This document shows positions 12,401 to 22,482 of a stretch of 64,000 bases of DNA, in pieces (position 1 is the stretch's first letter; the number at the start of each line of letters is the position of its first letter). The stretch covers positions 31,641,753 through 31,705,752 of the forward strand of contig NC_090290.1 in assembly GCF_037392515.1 (NCBI RefSeq). The letters are read 5' to 3'. The notes under the pieces are model-generated. The model ran no database searches and had not been told where the DNA came from. It saw only the letters and a program-made list of their open reading frames with translations. Origin of the DNA: Haliotis asinina. Its lineage: Eukaryota > Mollusca > Gastropoda > Lepetellida > Haliotidae. The position numbers and the translations under genes were made by a program.

Positions 12401-15400
12401 AGGTATTGATATATTCACACTCTATATGAACTTGATTACAACATATTAATCAACATAACATTTTTCTGTTCATTAGCACAGCCTGGTTCCTGGGGTCTAC
12501 TGCACTGTGCTTCAACTCTCACCCTGGCAATGATTACCAAATGGTGGCCTTCACTAATAGGCAACATATCATATATTTATTGTGGAAAAATCCAAGCATT
12601 TTCATATACATCACCAGAACAACACCCATCTGGTGCATGAAACCATTAATTAAGCAGTTGTGAGATGTAAAAGTCCTCATTACATGGGGGAAATTTAAAC
12701 AGTGACACACACCATTTTAAGCACTGTTGATATTTCGTGTCAGCTTGCTATTACCATGAAATCGTACATATAAAACATGGCTGTGAATTACCACACTGAT
12801 CGAATATAGTTACATGGTAGCTTTAGTGGATACATTTTTCAAATGCCCAGTGAAATATCGAAAAGTGTCTGAATCGGTTTGTAAAACAACATGAAAAGGT
12901 TATCATGCCAATATCAATCAGAAATATTCATGACTGTAACAATCAGGATGTTATCAATACACAAAATATACACAAATACATTGCCCTATACAATGATTTT
13001 GACACATTGTTTGACTAATCTGAATATATGAAATACACAGTATGATTAGTATGTTAATACATCACAAAAAGTATGCATACATTACCATAAAAAATACACA
13101 AAAAATAACTGTTTAGACAGATGTATATTCCATTATCTGTGAACTGTTGAATTAAGGGTGATGTTACAATGAAAACTGTCCTGAGTACTGAAATTCATAT
13201 TGCATGGAGCCATTATGAGGGTATACGTTTGTTATATATACAGATATTTTGAGTTGCTTTGGCCATTAGAATAGATTGGCTACATGTATATAATCACAAT
13301 TTACATAATTTGTCAGAAATTATTTAGCCAGACAACTAGTTGGGTAAAATGTTGCTTTGCCTTACGTTACTACACTTTACAGCAATGCATAAATAAATGG
13401 CCAAACACACAATGATTCTGCCTTGAATTTTGTAGAATTTGCTCTTAAATTGTTGATCAGTTCACTATTGTGATTTAAATAGTAGCTGGTTTCAAAACTA
13501 CATGTACCCCACTCCTCACAGTATGCTACCCCAGATAGAGCTACAGTTATTTAGGTATGTTGACAGTGTGTCAGTACTACTTGTGCCCTACTCCCCACCC
13601 TATGCTACCCCCAGATAGAGCTACAGTTATTTGGGTATGTTGACAGTGTGTCAGTACTACATATTCTGTACAGACCTAAGATACTAGAGGTATGTTCTGT
13701 TAAATATTACAGACCTACGATACTACTGGTATGTTCTGTTAACTATTACAGACCTACGATACTACTGGTATGTTCTGTTAACTATTACAGACCTACGATA
13801 CTACTGGTATGTTCTGTTAACTATTACAGACCTACGATACTACTGGTATGTTCTGTTAACTATTACAGACCAAGATACTACTGGTATGTTCTGTTAACTA
13901 TTAAAGACCTAAGATACTACTGGTATGTTCTGTTAACTATTACAGACCTAAGATACTACTGGTATGTTCTGTTAACTATTACAGACCTAAGATACTACTG
14001 GTATGTTCTGTTAACTATTACAGACCTAAGATACTACTGGTATGTTCTGTTAACTATTACAGTGGGTTCAGTTTATTTGAAAAACAAGAAAAATGGAGAA
14101 AATGAGCCCAGGTCATCAAAATATATGTGACAAAACTTGCTAAAATAAAGATGCTAACTATATTTAATCAATGAGGTCATCCTAATGCACATTTCATGTG
14201 TATGATTTCGGGACAGTAAAGAGAAATTGACACAAAGGATCAACACGCCTGTTGGTATTGAAAATGGGTTGTGTGATACTGTTTACAATTTGCCCATGTG
14301 ACAATGACTTGGTGTCTCAAAACTGCTCAATTAATGTTTTCACGCACTAGAAGTAATGATGGCCATTGTTCTGGTGAAGTAAACTTTGCCAGAGTATCAA
14401 TGAAAATGTTAAGAAAAAGTTATAACAATATGTTCTTGGATTTTTCTATACCAAGTAAATGGTGTGTTGCCCAGTAGTGAAGGCTACCACTGGCTGCCAT
14501 TGCTGGGGTCAGTATTGAAGCATTTGCATTGATGCAAGTACCCACCATACCCACCACCATACCCACCACCATACCCAGAACCATAGTTATAATGATTATT
14601 CACCATCACATTACAAATCCTAATCAAGGTATTAAAGTTAAATGTACACATTTCTTTAGCAGAAAATTAGTAATTTAGTATCAGTATGTAAAATTTGCAT
14701 CAATCCAACATCAACAACTTGACCATATTCACTGATACCTGAACATTACCGAACAACTTATATCTCTATTTAACACAGCATCCTCAGTATGGGCCCTGAG
14801 GAAATCAAGGTGCTTTGCCTGTAATGCTATACTTAAAAGACCACTGTTGATTGACAGAGCGGGCTACTACATCCACCATTCCTTACGTCTGAACAGTATT
14901 TAGTCCTGCAACCCTCATCTTTGTCAATCTGTCCTTCCAGTAATATGGATGTACTCGGGAATAGTGCAGACTGCCGGAGATGTAGCGAAACGGCTTGCCA
15001 TCTTGAAGAAATGTAGCGTTGTTGTAATCAACCGTAAAACTGTGGTTAAAACTCTGTAAACATACATATCATACAAACAGTTGAACATTTGGTAAGTTAA
15101 TTTGTTTTAACATGTTTTTCACATTAATTGGATGGTATCTGTCTTCAGAGGTAAGCTGTAAAATACATGTACGTGGACATTGGACAGGGAGCATATTACA
15201 CATGGTCCTGATGGGTGATGTGAATGATACATCATTGACACCTGGATACATAAATGTGTCAATTAAGTAATCATAAACAGTTTGACAATCTCTGTATTGT
15301 TATTTGTTTTTATGTTTTACACTGACTTACAGGTGAAGGAACAAGTTTTACTGACTTACAGACCATTCCCATTTTTATGTCAGTCATTGCGTTATGTGTG

Positions 15401-16626
15401 TGGTAAACTTTTGGCTGTCTTTGTAGACATTACCAAATTAGTGTGATATATCTACTTTCAATTACATAATTCTAAAGAAAGGTATCATACTTTATGGATC
15501 AAACAAGGCCTACATAGTGCGAAGTCGTTGAGTTATATGCTGGACTACATCAATATATATCAGTGTTAGGGGTTTTAGACGATATAAGACAAAAACTTAA
15601 TTTTTATCTTTAATATCATTTTAAGTTTTGATTTTGATAATCTTGAGTGATAATGGTATATTCATCTATTTCACACAAAAGTATCATGTGTTTCCAGCAA
15701 AAATAGCGTTGATGACATCGCATCAGCCAAACTGTAGCTGCTTGCCACATCCGTGTATTTTGTATGTGTTTTCGACGATGAGCCATACTTTTCCCTCCGC
15801 ACTGTGGGAGAGTGTTTTGATCACGTGGCTTCCTATTTAATATATAACCTGTCACTAGCAGACAACTGATCTTACTGAATTTTGCTCGCTATTTTTTGTT
15901 ATACAGGAAATTGATTTTGCATCTGAAGTGATATGAACGATCGAGGGTAAAAAATATTGATGTTCATTTGCTCCTTTCATAACTTATATTGCTTTATTTC
16001 AATTGTCAATAAAGCGTCTCACGACAGGAATTGGGCATCTGCCCTACCGATGAAACTGTTTGTGCACTCCGATCGCACACGTACTTCCTCGATATAGCGC
16101 CAGCAATTCTATCGTCGAAATAACCAGAACGTCGAATTCAGCTCGCTTTGGGATATGCCTGAGTATAGAAAACTCGCCTGTCGTCGATAACTTTGCCTCG
16201 GTTGCATAAAAGCTCAGTAAATCATCAGAGGGCGGGTTCAAGATTTTGGAGCAGGTAGGGTGCACATAAATCATCAAGTCTAAAGGTTGAGGGGAAAGCT
16301 CGTCAGCGAAAATTTCCATAGGGGAGGCAGTGGGGTGGGTGTACAGGTACCCCCACCCAACCCCAACCCACCCGAGCCCTTGATCGGCCGTAAGCAGATC
16401 AGTGTTACATCCGCTCCAGTCACTAAGCGATTGACACTGTCAAAATCAACATGCATTGTCACACATCAGTATTTCAAGTGGGTTGTTGATTACATATGAT
16501 ATGGCGCCCTAACAATCAACCTTTTAACCTGTTCAACGGGTTAAAACTCACCAAAGTACAAGCGATAAGGCACGTTAGGACAAGTGCAACAAGTTGCATT
16601 CCCCAGTCTTGTGTCCCTGCCGCCAT
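292..16626 (-). CDS. GLB1: Beta-galactosidase (GH35, GLB1-like), 10 exons, 3' end beyond window
   Basis: Exons on the minus strand: 16626-16552, 15053-14887, 12179-12029, 10748-10685, 10252-10158, 4248-4065, 2483-2428, 1460-1339, 1012-972, 407-292; 1071 nt, 357 codons, phase kept at all nine junctions. Established family role: lysosomal hydrolysis of terminal beta-galactosides from gangliosides, keratan sulfate and glycoproteins. Seen: hydrophobic N-terminal signal segment (residues about 9-25); GH35 core with [12 protein letters not shown] and [23 protein letters not shown] with the acid/base Glu at my residue 188; [14 protein letters not shown] with the nucleophile Glu at residue 268, both at the same numbers as in the human enzyme from memory. 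The remaining C-terminal beta-domain exons lie left of base 1. The GLB1-like paralogues (GLB1L) are an alternative name, but the family call is secure. Intron 5 hosts a DIRS-type transposon. The promoter has an E-box cluster. Confidence 0.95.
972..1012 (-). CDS. GLB1: GLB1-like exon 9
   Basis: A 41-nt exon encoding [13 protein letters not shown], the strongly conserved 'M..GGTNFG.WNG' motif. Acceptor ctcag and donor gtgatg fit the phases of both neighbours. Confidence 0.92.
1339..1460 (-). CDS. GLB1: GLB1-like exon 8 (nucleophile glutamate)
   Basis: Encodes [19 protein letters not shown], with nucleophile Glu268, followed by [20 protein letters not shown]. Acceptor ttcag, donor gtgagt; ends after two bases of a Met codon. 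Confidence 0.95.
2428..2483 (-). CDS. GLB1: GLB1-like exon 7
   Basis: A 56-nt exon encoding [19 protein letters not shown], the conserved 'QRxxEPxGP' segment that precedes the nucleophile. Acceptor cttcag, donor gtaatc. Confidence 0.92.
4065..4248 (-). CDS. GLB1: GLB1-like exon 6 (acid/base glutamate)
   Basis: Begins [20 protein letters not shown], containing the GH35 proton donor Glu188, and continues to [12 protein letters not shown]. It is separated from exon 5 by a 5.9-kb intron that holds a DIRS-type element. Donor is gtaagg. Confidence 0.95.
5432..6343 (-). pseudogene. Tyrosine recombinase (DIRS YR) fragment, broken
   Basis: Successive minus-strand pieces read QVADYLCHL, then [19 protein letters not shown], then [29 protein letters not shown] and [20 protein letters not shown] followed by HALD. 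This matches the N-terminal core-binding and first catalytic parts of DIRS-type recombinases (typical '..TLKTVFLxALAxxxRxSEIHAL'). The usual arginine of 'AxRxSE' is replaced by Gln, and in-frame stops precede and follow. The C-terminal catalytic box (HxxR...Y) is not seen before the inverted end. Confidence 0.65.
6486..9090 (-). pseudogene. Gag-like region of the DIRS-type element, internally duplicated
   Basis: Minus-strand reading gives scattered open pieces starting at 9090 ([14 protein letters not shown]...). Paired segments recur: [14 protein letters not shown] near 8960 and [14 protein letters not shown] near 7750; [16 protein letters not shown] near 8080 and [16 protein letters not shown] near 7215; and two DNA blocks at about 8590 and 8810 that share 'gctgctgacgaagtct'. 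Function is not recognisable beyond its gag-like position upstream of the recombinase. Confidence 0.45.
9640..9858. mobile_element. Solo end related to the adjacent DIRS-type terminal repeat
   Basis: Bases 9770-9858 repeat the right end of the neighbouring element (GTACATCCACTTC, AACTTCAAGGGATTTC, GTGTTCCACTA, CATGAGTCAGGATAAGG). The preceding 130 bp also resembles 9270-9400. Probably a solo or truncated copy. Confidence 0.6.
10158..10252 (-). CDS. GLB1: GLB1-like exon 5
   Basis: Encodes [19 protein letters not shown] and then [12 protein letters not shown], the strand leading into the acid/base motif. Acceptor tgcag, donor gtgagg, phase 0 out. Confidence 0.93.
10685..10748 (-). CDS. GLB1: GLB1-like exon 4
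   Basis: A 64-nt exon, too short to stand out as an ORF. It encodes [21 protein letters not shown], the expected continuation of GEWEF. Bounded by gtag acceptor and gtaagt donor, ending with one base of a Ser codon completed by the next exon. Confidence 0.92.
11186..11300. repeat. Transposon-end-like fragment with GTATAAGC-GACCCC motifs
   Basis: Three spaced variants of 'ataagc(t/c)gacccc' (11203-11300, including 'cataaaccgacccc') follow 'accgtatattaccgtg'. This style of sequence recurs at ends of interspersed DNA transposons in many animals. The family is not determined. Confidence 0.35.
12029..12179 (-). CDS. GLB1: GLB1-like exon 3
   Basis: Encodes [16 protein letters not shown] through [14 protein letters not shown], hallmark GH35 barrel segments. 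Acceptor ttcag, donor gtaagt. Phase 2 in, phase 0 out. Confidence 0.95.
12180..13500. other. GLB1 intron 2, left part: nothing recognised
   Basis: AT-rich intronic sequence between exon 3 and the 13.5-14.1 kb repeats. No exon, RNA gene or transposon protein was recognised on either strand. Confidence 0.6.
13502..13665. repeat. Two tandem copies of an approximately 80-bp unit
   Basis: Both copies contain 'tatgctacccc' then 'agatagagctacagttattt' and 'gtatgttgacagtgtgtcag'. They abut the 39-bp array that follows. Confidence 0.8.
13666..14063. repeat. 39-bp minisatellite, about 10 copies
   Basis: The unit cagacctacgatactactgg + tatgttctgttaactatta repeats every 39 bp (for example 13691 to 13730). 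Because 39 is divisible by three, it creates a spurious 160-codon plus-strand ORF. It lies in GLB1 intron 2. Confidence 0.95.
14887..15053 (-). CDS. GLB1: GLB1-like exon 2
   Basis: Encodes [20 protein letters not shown] and then [15 protein letters not shown], the conserved N-terminal strand and first helix of the GH35 barrel. Acceptor is ..tttacag, donor gtaagg, ending in phase 2 within a Thr codon. Confidence 0.93.
15054..16551. other. GLB1 intron 1: no further gene recognised
   Basis: Intronic. A proline-coding ORF near 16287-16499 results from a CCCCACCC-rich stretch, and a TCACGTGG site is present near 15824. I see no exon-like segment. Confidence 0.5.
16552..16626 (-). CDS. GLB1: GLB1-like exon 1 (start codon and signal peptide)
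   Basis: ATG at 16626-16624 opens 25 codons: [10 protein letters not shown] followed by a hydrophobic stretch [11 protein letters not shown] typical of a secretory signal. It ends at a gtgagt donor in phase 0. This start was chosen because it is the first Met joined in frame to exon 2 and directly precedes a signal-like helix. Confidence 0.85.
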
Positions 16627-16636
16627 TTTGATCTAA

Positions 16637-16672
16637 TCACGTGGGATACGTCATGTGACAGCTTTCACGTGA
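16637..16672. promoter_or_regulatory. E-box / CLEAR-like cluster upstream of the GLB1-like start
   Basis: Three CANNTG palindromes lie within about 50 bp upstream of the GLB1-like ATG: TCACGTGG (16637-16644), GTCATGTGAC (16650-16659) and TCACGTGA (16665-16672). CLEAR elements (GTCACGTGAC-like) bound by TFEB/TFE3/MITF near lysosomal gene starts are established in vertebrates. Use of this cluster here is inferred. Confidence 0.6.
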
Positions 16673-16702
16673 TTCAAACACACAAGAGACTTGTTTGATG
16701 TG

Positions 16703-16760
16703 ATTTCGGTAACACGGCAACACCAGAGACCATTATATATGGTCTCTGGTAACACACATA
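16703..16760. repeat. Short near-palindrome (hairpin)
   Basis: ccagagaccat-tatat-atggtctctgg forms a near-perfect inverted repeat (about 16720-16746), with 'ggtaacac' copies on both sides. It may be the collapsed end of a small transposon. Confidence 0.5.
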
Positions 16761-16928
16761 CGAAGCATTTGTGCATGTGTGACTAAGGGGCATTATCCGG
16801 GGTCATGTGTAGAAAACGGTGGTGATAATTTCTGGACTATGAGACTCGAATAACCGATCCAAGATCCTCGTACCCTACATCAAACCATGCCGCATGTCTA
16901 TGCATGACATTTACGTTCGCTTCATACA

Positions 16929-17105
16929 CTCTGCTGAGGCGCGAGTGGGTGAGTTAATACTAGAGTTATATGGCGACGGTCTGTAAATACCACATAGTCC
17001 AGTGATCAACAGCATGAACACTGATCTACGCATTTAGGATATGATGACAACACGATCCGGCTGAAGTTGCCTCTTACGACAATCATTCTAACCCGGATCT
17101 CCACC
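16929..17105 (+). repeat. Interspersed repeat copy (abalone-type SINE-like)
   Basis: Contains gtgggtgagtt..., 'tatatggcgacggtctgtaaat', 'gtccagtgatcaacagcatg', 'gatct(a/g)cgca' and 'cctcttacgacaa'. All of these are shared with the better copy at 44851-45095. Confidence 0.7.
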
Positions 17106-17734
17106 TGCTGAGGAAGAAGGGGCGTTTAAATCCGAGGAAGGTGTTGTTTTGGGCCTTTTGCACAGTCGCATGAAATCGACAGATCAACTCTGATGATTTG
17201 TAGTAGTTAAGTTATCTAAAATTTAGAGAGGTTTGTCCAGATATTATAAGCTGTCAGTCAACACCGCCTCGCCTGCACCCTCGACATATTCAGATGTCAG
17301 TCAACAGTGTCGTACCGGGAAGGCTGAAATCTATTTTTCAGAAAGAAGTCCCGGAAAGGGTAAAATGTATATTTCAGTTATCCCAGGAGAGCTAATTAGG
17401 GAAGTACCGGGAAAGATGCGGTGCCGGGAAGCATAAACCATGTCGGGAGTAGAGAGATTTTCATTGAAAACATTGTTAAAATCTTCTTCGCTTGTTTTGA
17501 ACTTTATATCAGTGGCGTTTTTATTACAGATGTATTTAATTAGAATAAAATGGAGAAAGCGCAATCTGTGCTATAATATTGAAGTTGGAAACTGAAAGTG
17601 AACTGTCATACGACATCTTCCTCCTCTAGCAGTTGGTATGACCGTGTGATCTAGCTGTACCGCTTCCACGATGGCAATGATACTTTGCCAAATTATCTAT
17701 CTCGAAACAAGCTCATTCAGATAAATATAATTGA

Positions 17735-17970
17735 CAAGTGAACACTTTTATTTTGAACAAAGTTCAGAGTTAATCTTGATAACTATTCCTGATTGAACAC
17801 TATTCAGAGAAATGATTACCTAATTAGGGCTTGTAATAGTTAAGTCCCTAAAGAAACACCAAGCAGTTGAAAAACAGATTAGTGAACATAAAAGGAAAAA
17901 TAAGGTCTGCTTCATATGCACAGTTTGAAACCCAAAGGTCTGCTTCGTGTGCATTATCAGTTGTGACACC
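17735..17970 (-). mobile_element. Solo end of a MULE-like element
   Basis: The reverse complement matches 46130-46345 over about 220 bp, including 'aaaacagattagtgaacat', 'aaggtctgcttcat' and 'gaaacccaaaggtctgcttc'. No coding part is retained here, so it is a truncated or non-autonomous relative of the 46.1-46.9 kb element. Confidence 0.75.
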
Positions 17971-18108
17971 TGTGACATTTGCAGTTGTTTGAACATTTTG
18001 GGTCAGTATACTTGCTGAGACAAGCTCTACGAGCCCTAATGATGGCATTCGGAAAGCCGTTCTGACATTAAAACATTTGGTGACTATGCCAGAACCTTTG
18101 CAAACAAA

Positions 18109-18625
18109 GTGTTCAAGATGGGAGCACATTATCACAGAACATACTATCTGACAGATATCAAACACTGTGTTCAAGATGGGAGCACATTAACACAGAACAT
18201 GCTATCTGACAGATATCAAACACCGTGTTCAAGATGGGAACACATTATCACTGAACATGCTATCTGACAGATAGCAAACACCGTGTTCAAGATGGGAGCA
18301 CATTATCACAGAACATCCTATCTGACAGATATCAAACGCCGTGTTCAAGGTGGGAGCACATTATCACTGAACATGCTATCTGACAGATATCAAACGCCGT
18401 GTTCAAGATGGGAGCACATTATCACTGAACATACTATCTGACAGATATCAAACACCGTGTTCAAGATGGGAGCACATTATCACTGAACATGCTATCTGAC
18501 AGATATCAAACACCGTGTTCAAGATGGGAGCACATTATCACTGAACATGCTGTCTGACAGATATCAAACGCCGTGTTCAAGATGGGAGCACATTATCACA
18601 GAACATACTATCTGACAGGTATCAT
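18109..18625. repeat. 58-bp minisatellite, about 9 copies
   Basis: The unit gtgttcaagatgggagcaca + ttatcac(t/a)gaacatgctat + ctgacagatatcaaacaccg repeats with 58-bp spacing (18109, 18167, 18225 and so on). It lies in the GLB1-CPVL intergenic region. Confidence 0.93.
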
Positions 18626-19027
18626 GTTGATTTCATAAACGAGGGGGCAAGGACAAAACGCTAGTGGCGCCCACGACCGATACGTCGTTCAACAGCGCGT
18701 GGGTCAGTTTCTCTCCCACCATTCTGGTCTAGATTTATTGCACAGGAGGAAAATATAGTAGATCTTGTTGTACCGCTGTCACAAACTGCCTTAAATTTAC
18801 ACCTTTTTCCCTAAAGCTGCCGAGACTATAAGGAAAGGAGAGCCACATTAACTTAACTTAGTGCGCTTCTGCAGAAGTTGTATATATGGTGCTCTAGGGA
18901 ATTTGTATTTGAAATACAACGTGCCGTTTGTACTGACATCCAATGATCGTCGTGAACAGGTAAGCTCAATATTGGCTGGATGTTGGCACAAAACAAACAT
19001 TAGTATGCATGTATCATTTGTACCTGA

Positions 19028-19250
19028 TCCGAGTTATGTTACATCGTAGCCTATCGCATCAGACATATTGGCGAGTCATACTGCATCGTGTCATCTGTAG
19101 CTCATCACATCAGAGATATTGACGAGTCATACTGCATCATGTCATCTGTAGCTCATCACATCAGAAATATTGACGAGTCATACTGCATCGTGTCTCCTGT
19201 AGATCATCACATAATGACGAGTCATACTGCATCGTGTCATCTCTAACTAA
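19028..19250. repeat. 51-bp tandem repeat, about 4 copies
   Basis: The unit gagtcatactgcatcgtgtc + atctgtagctcatcacatca + gagatattgac has starts at 19073, 19124 and 19175; the last unit is shortened. Confidence 0.88.
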
Positions 19251-19439
19251 TCTCACGATACACATGGGGCATATTCGAATTCTAGATCACCTCGGGGACA
19301 CCGAAGAGTCATACTATATATGCTGAACCATAAACGAAATGTCGCACTGATAGCGGTGTTCTGAAGCACAGACTTTGATTAACTCTCAGTAACAATCAAA
19401 ACGGAGGATTTATTTCAACCTTTAGCCGGCTGATGAGAG

Positions 19440-21430
19440 CCACTGGCTCTTGGGTCTATATGTGACGTTCATTTTGCCTCCTGATCTCAGTGCTGTAGAG
19501 CATCATAAGGATGAACCTTGACGCTCTGTACACGTATAGAAAATGACAGGGAGGAACCTTGAAGTTATATACACGTGCACTTTGCCTCCTGATCTCAATG
19601 CAGTAGAACATCACAGGGATGAACCTTGACGTTGTGTTCAGGTGCACGTTGCCTCCTGACCTCATTGCTATAGAACATCACAGGGATGAGCCTTGACGCT
19701 ATGCACCCATGCATGCTGCTTCCTGATCTACATGCTATAGAAAATCACAGGGATGAACCTTGAAGTTATATACACGTACATGTTGTCCCCTGATCTCAGT
19801 GCAATAGACCATTACAGGGATGAACCTTGACGTTATGTTCACGTGAATGTTGACTCCTAACCTCAATGCAATAGAACATCAGAGGGATGAACCTTGACGC
19901 TATGTTCACGTGAATGTTGACTCCTAACCTCAATGCAATTGAACATCAGAGGGATGAACCTTGACGTTATGTTCACGTGAATGTTGACTCCTAACCTCAA
20001 TGCAATAGAACATCAGAGGGATGAACCTTGACGTTATGTTCACGTGAATGTTGACTCCTAACCTCAATGCAATAGAACATCAGAGGGATGAACCTTGACG
20101 CTATGTTCACGTGAATGTTGACTCCTAACCTCAATGCAATAGAACATCAGAGGGATGAACCTTGACGTTATGTTCACGTGAATGTTGACTCCTAACCTCA
20201 ATGCAATAGAACATCAGAGGAATGAACCTTGACGTTATGTCCACGTGAATGTTGACTCCTAACCTCAGTGCAATAGAACATCAGAGGGATGAACCTTGAC
20301 GTTATGTTCACGTGAATGTTGACTCCTAACCTCAATGCAATAGAACATCAGAGGAATGAACCTTGACGTTATGTTCACGTGAATGTTGACTCCTAACCTC
20401 AGTGCAATAGAACATCAGAGGGATGAACCTTGACGCTATGTTCACGTGAATGTTGACTCCTAACCTCAATGCAATAGAACATCAGAGGGATGAACCTTGA
20501 CGTTATGTTCACGTGAATGTTGACTCCTAACCTCAATGTAATAGAACATCAGAGGGATGAACCTTGACGTTATGTTCACGTGAATGTTGACTCCTAACCT
20601 CAATGCAATAGAACATCAGAGGGATGAACCTTGACGCTATGTTCACGTGAATGTTGACTCCTAACCTCAATGCAATAGAACATCAGAGGGGTGAACCTTG
20701 ACGTTATGTTCACGTGAATGTTGACTCCTAACCTCAATGCAATTGAACATCAGAGGGATGAACCTTGACGCTATGTTCACGTGAATGTTGACTCCTAACC
20801 TCAATGCAATAGAACATCAGAGGGATGAACCTTGACGTTATGTTCACGTGAATGTTGACTCCTAACCTCAATGCAATAGAACATCAGAGGGATGAACCTT
20901 GACGTTATGTTCACGTGAATGTTGACTCCTACCCTCAATGTAATAGAACATCAGAGGGATGAACCTTGACGTTATGTTCACGTGAATGTTGACTCCTAAC
21001 CTCAATGCAATAGACCATTACAGGGATGAACCTTGACGCTATGTTCACGTGAATGTTGACTCCTAACCTCAATGCAATAGAACATCAGAGGGATGAACCT
21101 TGACGCTGTGTTCAAGTGAATGTTGACTCCTAACCTCAATGCAATAGACCATTACAGGGATGAACCTTGACGCTATGCAACTGTGCGTGTTGCTTCCTGA
21201 TCTAAATGCTATAATACATCACAGGAATTAACACTGAAGTTATATATACACGTGCATGTTGCCTCCTGATCTTAATGCAGTATAACATCAGAAGAATGAC
21301 CCTCGACCTTATGTTCACATGAATGTTGCCTCCTGATCTTAATGCAATATAACATCTGCGAGATGAACCTAGACGTTTTGTACACGTGCATGTTGCCACC
21401 TGATCTTAATGCTGTGGAACATCGGCGTTA
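19440..21430. repeat. 67-bp minisatellite carrying TTCACGTGAA, about 29 units
   Basis: The homogeneous core (about 19800-21140) repeats cctcaatgcaatagaacatc + agagggatgaaccttgacgt + tatgttcacgtgaatgttga + ctcctaa every 67 bp; flanking units are diverged. About 18 core units contain TTCACGTGAA, a palindromic E-box. It occupies the intergenic region between the divergent GLB1-like and CPVL-like genes, ending about 0.9 kb upstream of the CPVL start. Confidence 0.95.
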
Positions 21431-22304
21431 TTAATCTTGACGTCTCTGTTATTTAACTCAAGGAATCGGGATTCATCTGAAACTACTTGACTATCTTCTT
21501 CAGGAAAACTCACATGGAAATATGTCAACGGTGTGCAAGGTTTGGTTTTCACAATACCCCACCTTTCTCACGGTCAGTGATCCAAGATATGGATTCACAT
21601 TTCAATATGGAGATGCTAACCCATGGCTAAGAAGGGTTAGTGGAGCAGGTCGATCTCGGATACCAGCAACCTGTCACTCTTATCAGTTGTGGGTCACAGT
21701 GTATACCAGTAGTAAATCTGTACAGATTCTTCTCTCGCCACTGTTCTCAATAAGGGACGTTTCATGAGAGATTAACTTATCACACACTTTATCATTAACA
21801 AGGCACATGTCAGATGACTTGGAAAAGGTGAGTCAGTGATCAGTCTGTTGTTAAAGGTTAGTTTCACTGTGTCCTGTCCTATTTCTACTCAGGATAAAAA
21901 CACAACAGTAAGACAACCAGATGTTCCGGTCTGTATAAAACTATTCTTTGGTCTTAACCTCATAATGTTACTGTCCAAGTGGTGTCAACAGTGTTTTATG
22001 TAACTCATGTAACACTCTCGATTGTAGCATACATTGAATAACGTAGTGTAGTACTACAATGATACAAGCGAAGATTACTATCTCAGTTCCGAATTACTAT
22101 CGGCTACTTTCCCTCGAAGCGGTCAATTAATAACTGGTTCCCAAATGAAACAACAGTCACACAAGATAGAGAAAGAAACTCATAACATATTTGTGTATCC
22201 CCTGGGAACATGTCTAGAATTTATATTTTTCTGACTTTTAAGAGAACTTGAACCACATTATCTGCATTTACAGACATTTGTATTAGTCAGAACAGCTACC
22301 GGTC
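21431..22304 (+). promoter_or_regulatory. Upstream region of the CPVL-like gene
   Basis: The last 870 bp before the CPVL start codon. No gene or known repeat was recognised, and no convincing TATA box could be fixed. The promoter role is inferred from position only. Confidence 0.35.
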
Positions 22305-22482
22305 ATGAAGTCGACAGTGTTGGAAGTGTTGGTCATTATGGCATCAGTGGCACGGGCCACACAGACTGACCCCTTCCGGAGCATGTTTCCGAAATACTAC
22401 CCCCATGCCCTCAACAACGGCGTGGACCCTGGGCAGCCCCTCATGCTGACGCCGTATATAGAGAGAGGTGAAACAGAGAAAG
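22305..22482 (+). CDS. CPVL: CPVL-like exon 1 (signal peptide)
   Basis: ATG at 22305 opens MKSTVLEVLVIMASVARATQ, a short basic-hydrophobic signal, then DPFRSMFPKYYP and LMLTPYIERGETEKG. Donor gtaaat in phase 1. Confidence 0.9.

Noticed and set aside
13648..14130. 160-codon plus-strand ORF with [13 protein letters not shown] repeats
   Set aside because: It is the 39-bp minisatellite read in frame; the period divisible by three keeps it open, and it lies in an intron on the opposite strand.
16287..16499. Proline-rich ORF near the GLB1 start
   Set aside because: Produced by a C/A-rich stretch in intron 1; no continuation.
18109..21430. CRISPR-like regular arrays
   Set aside because: The units are head-to-tail without unique spacers, in an animal genome; they are minisatellites.
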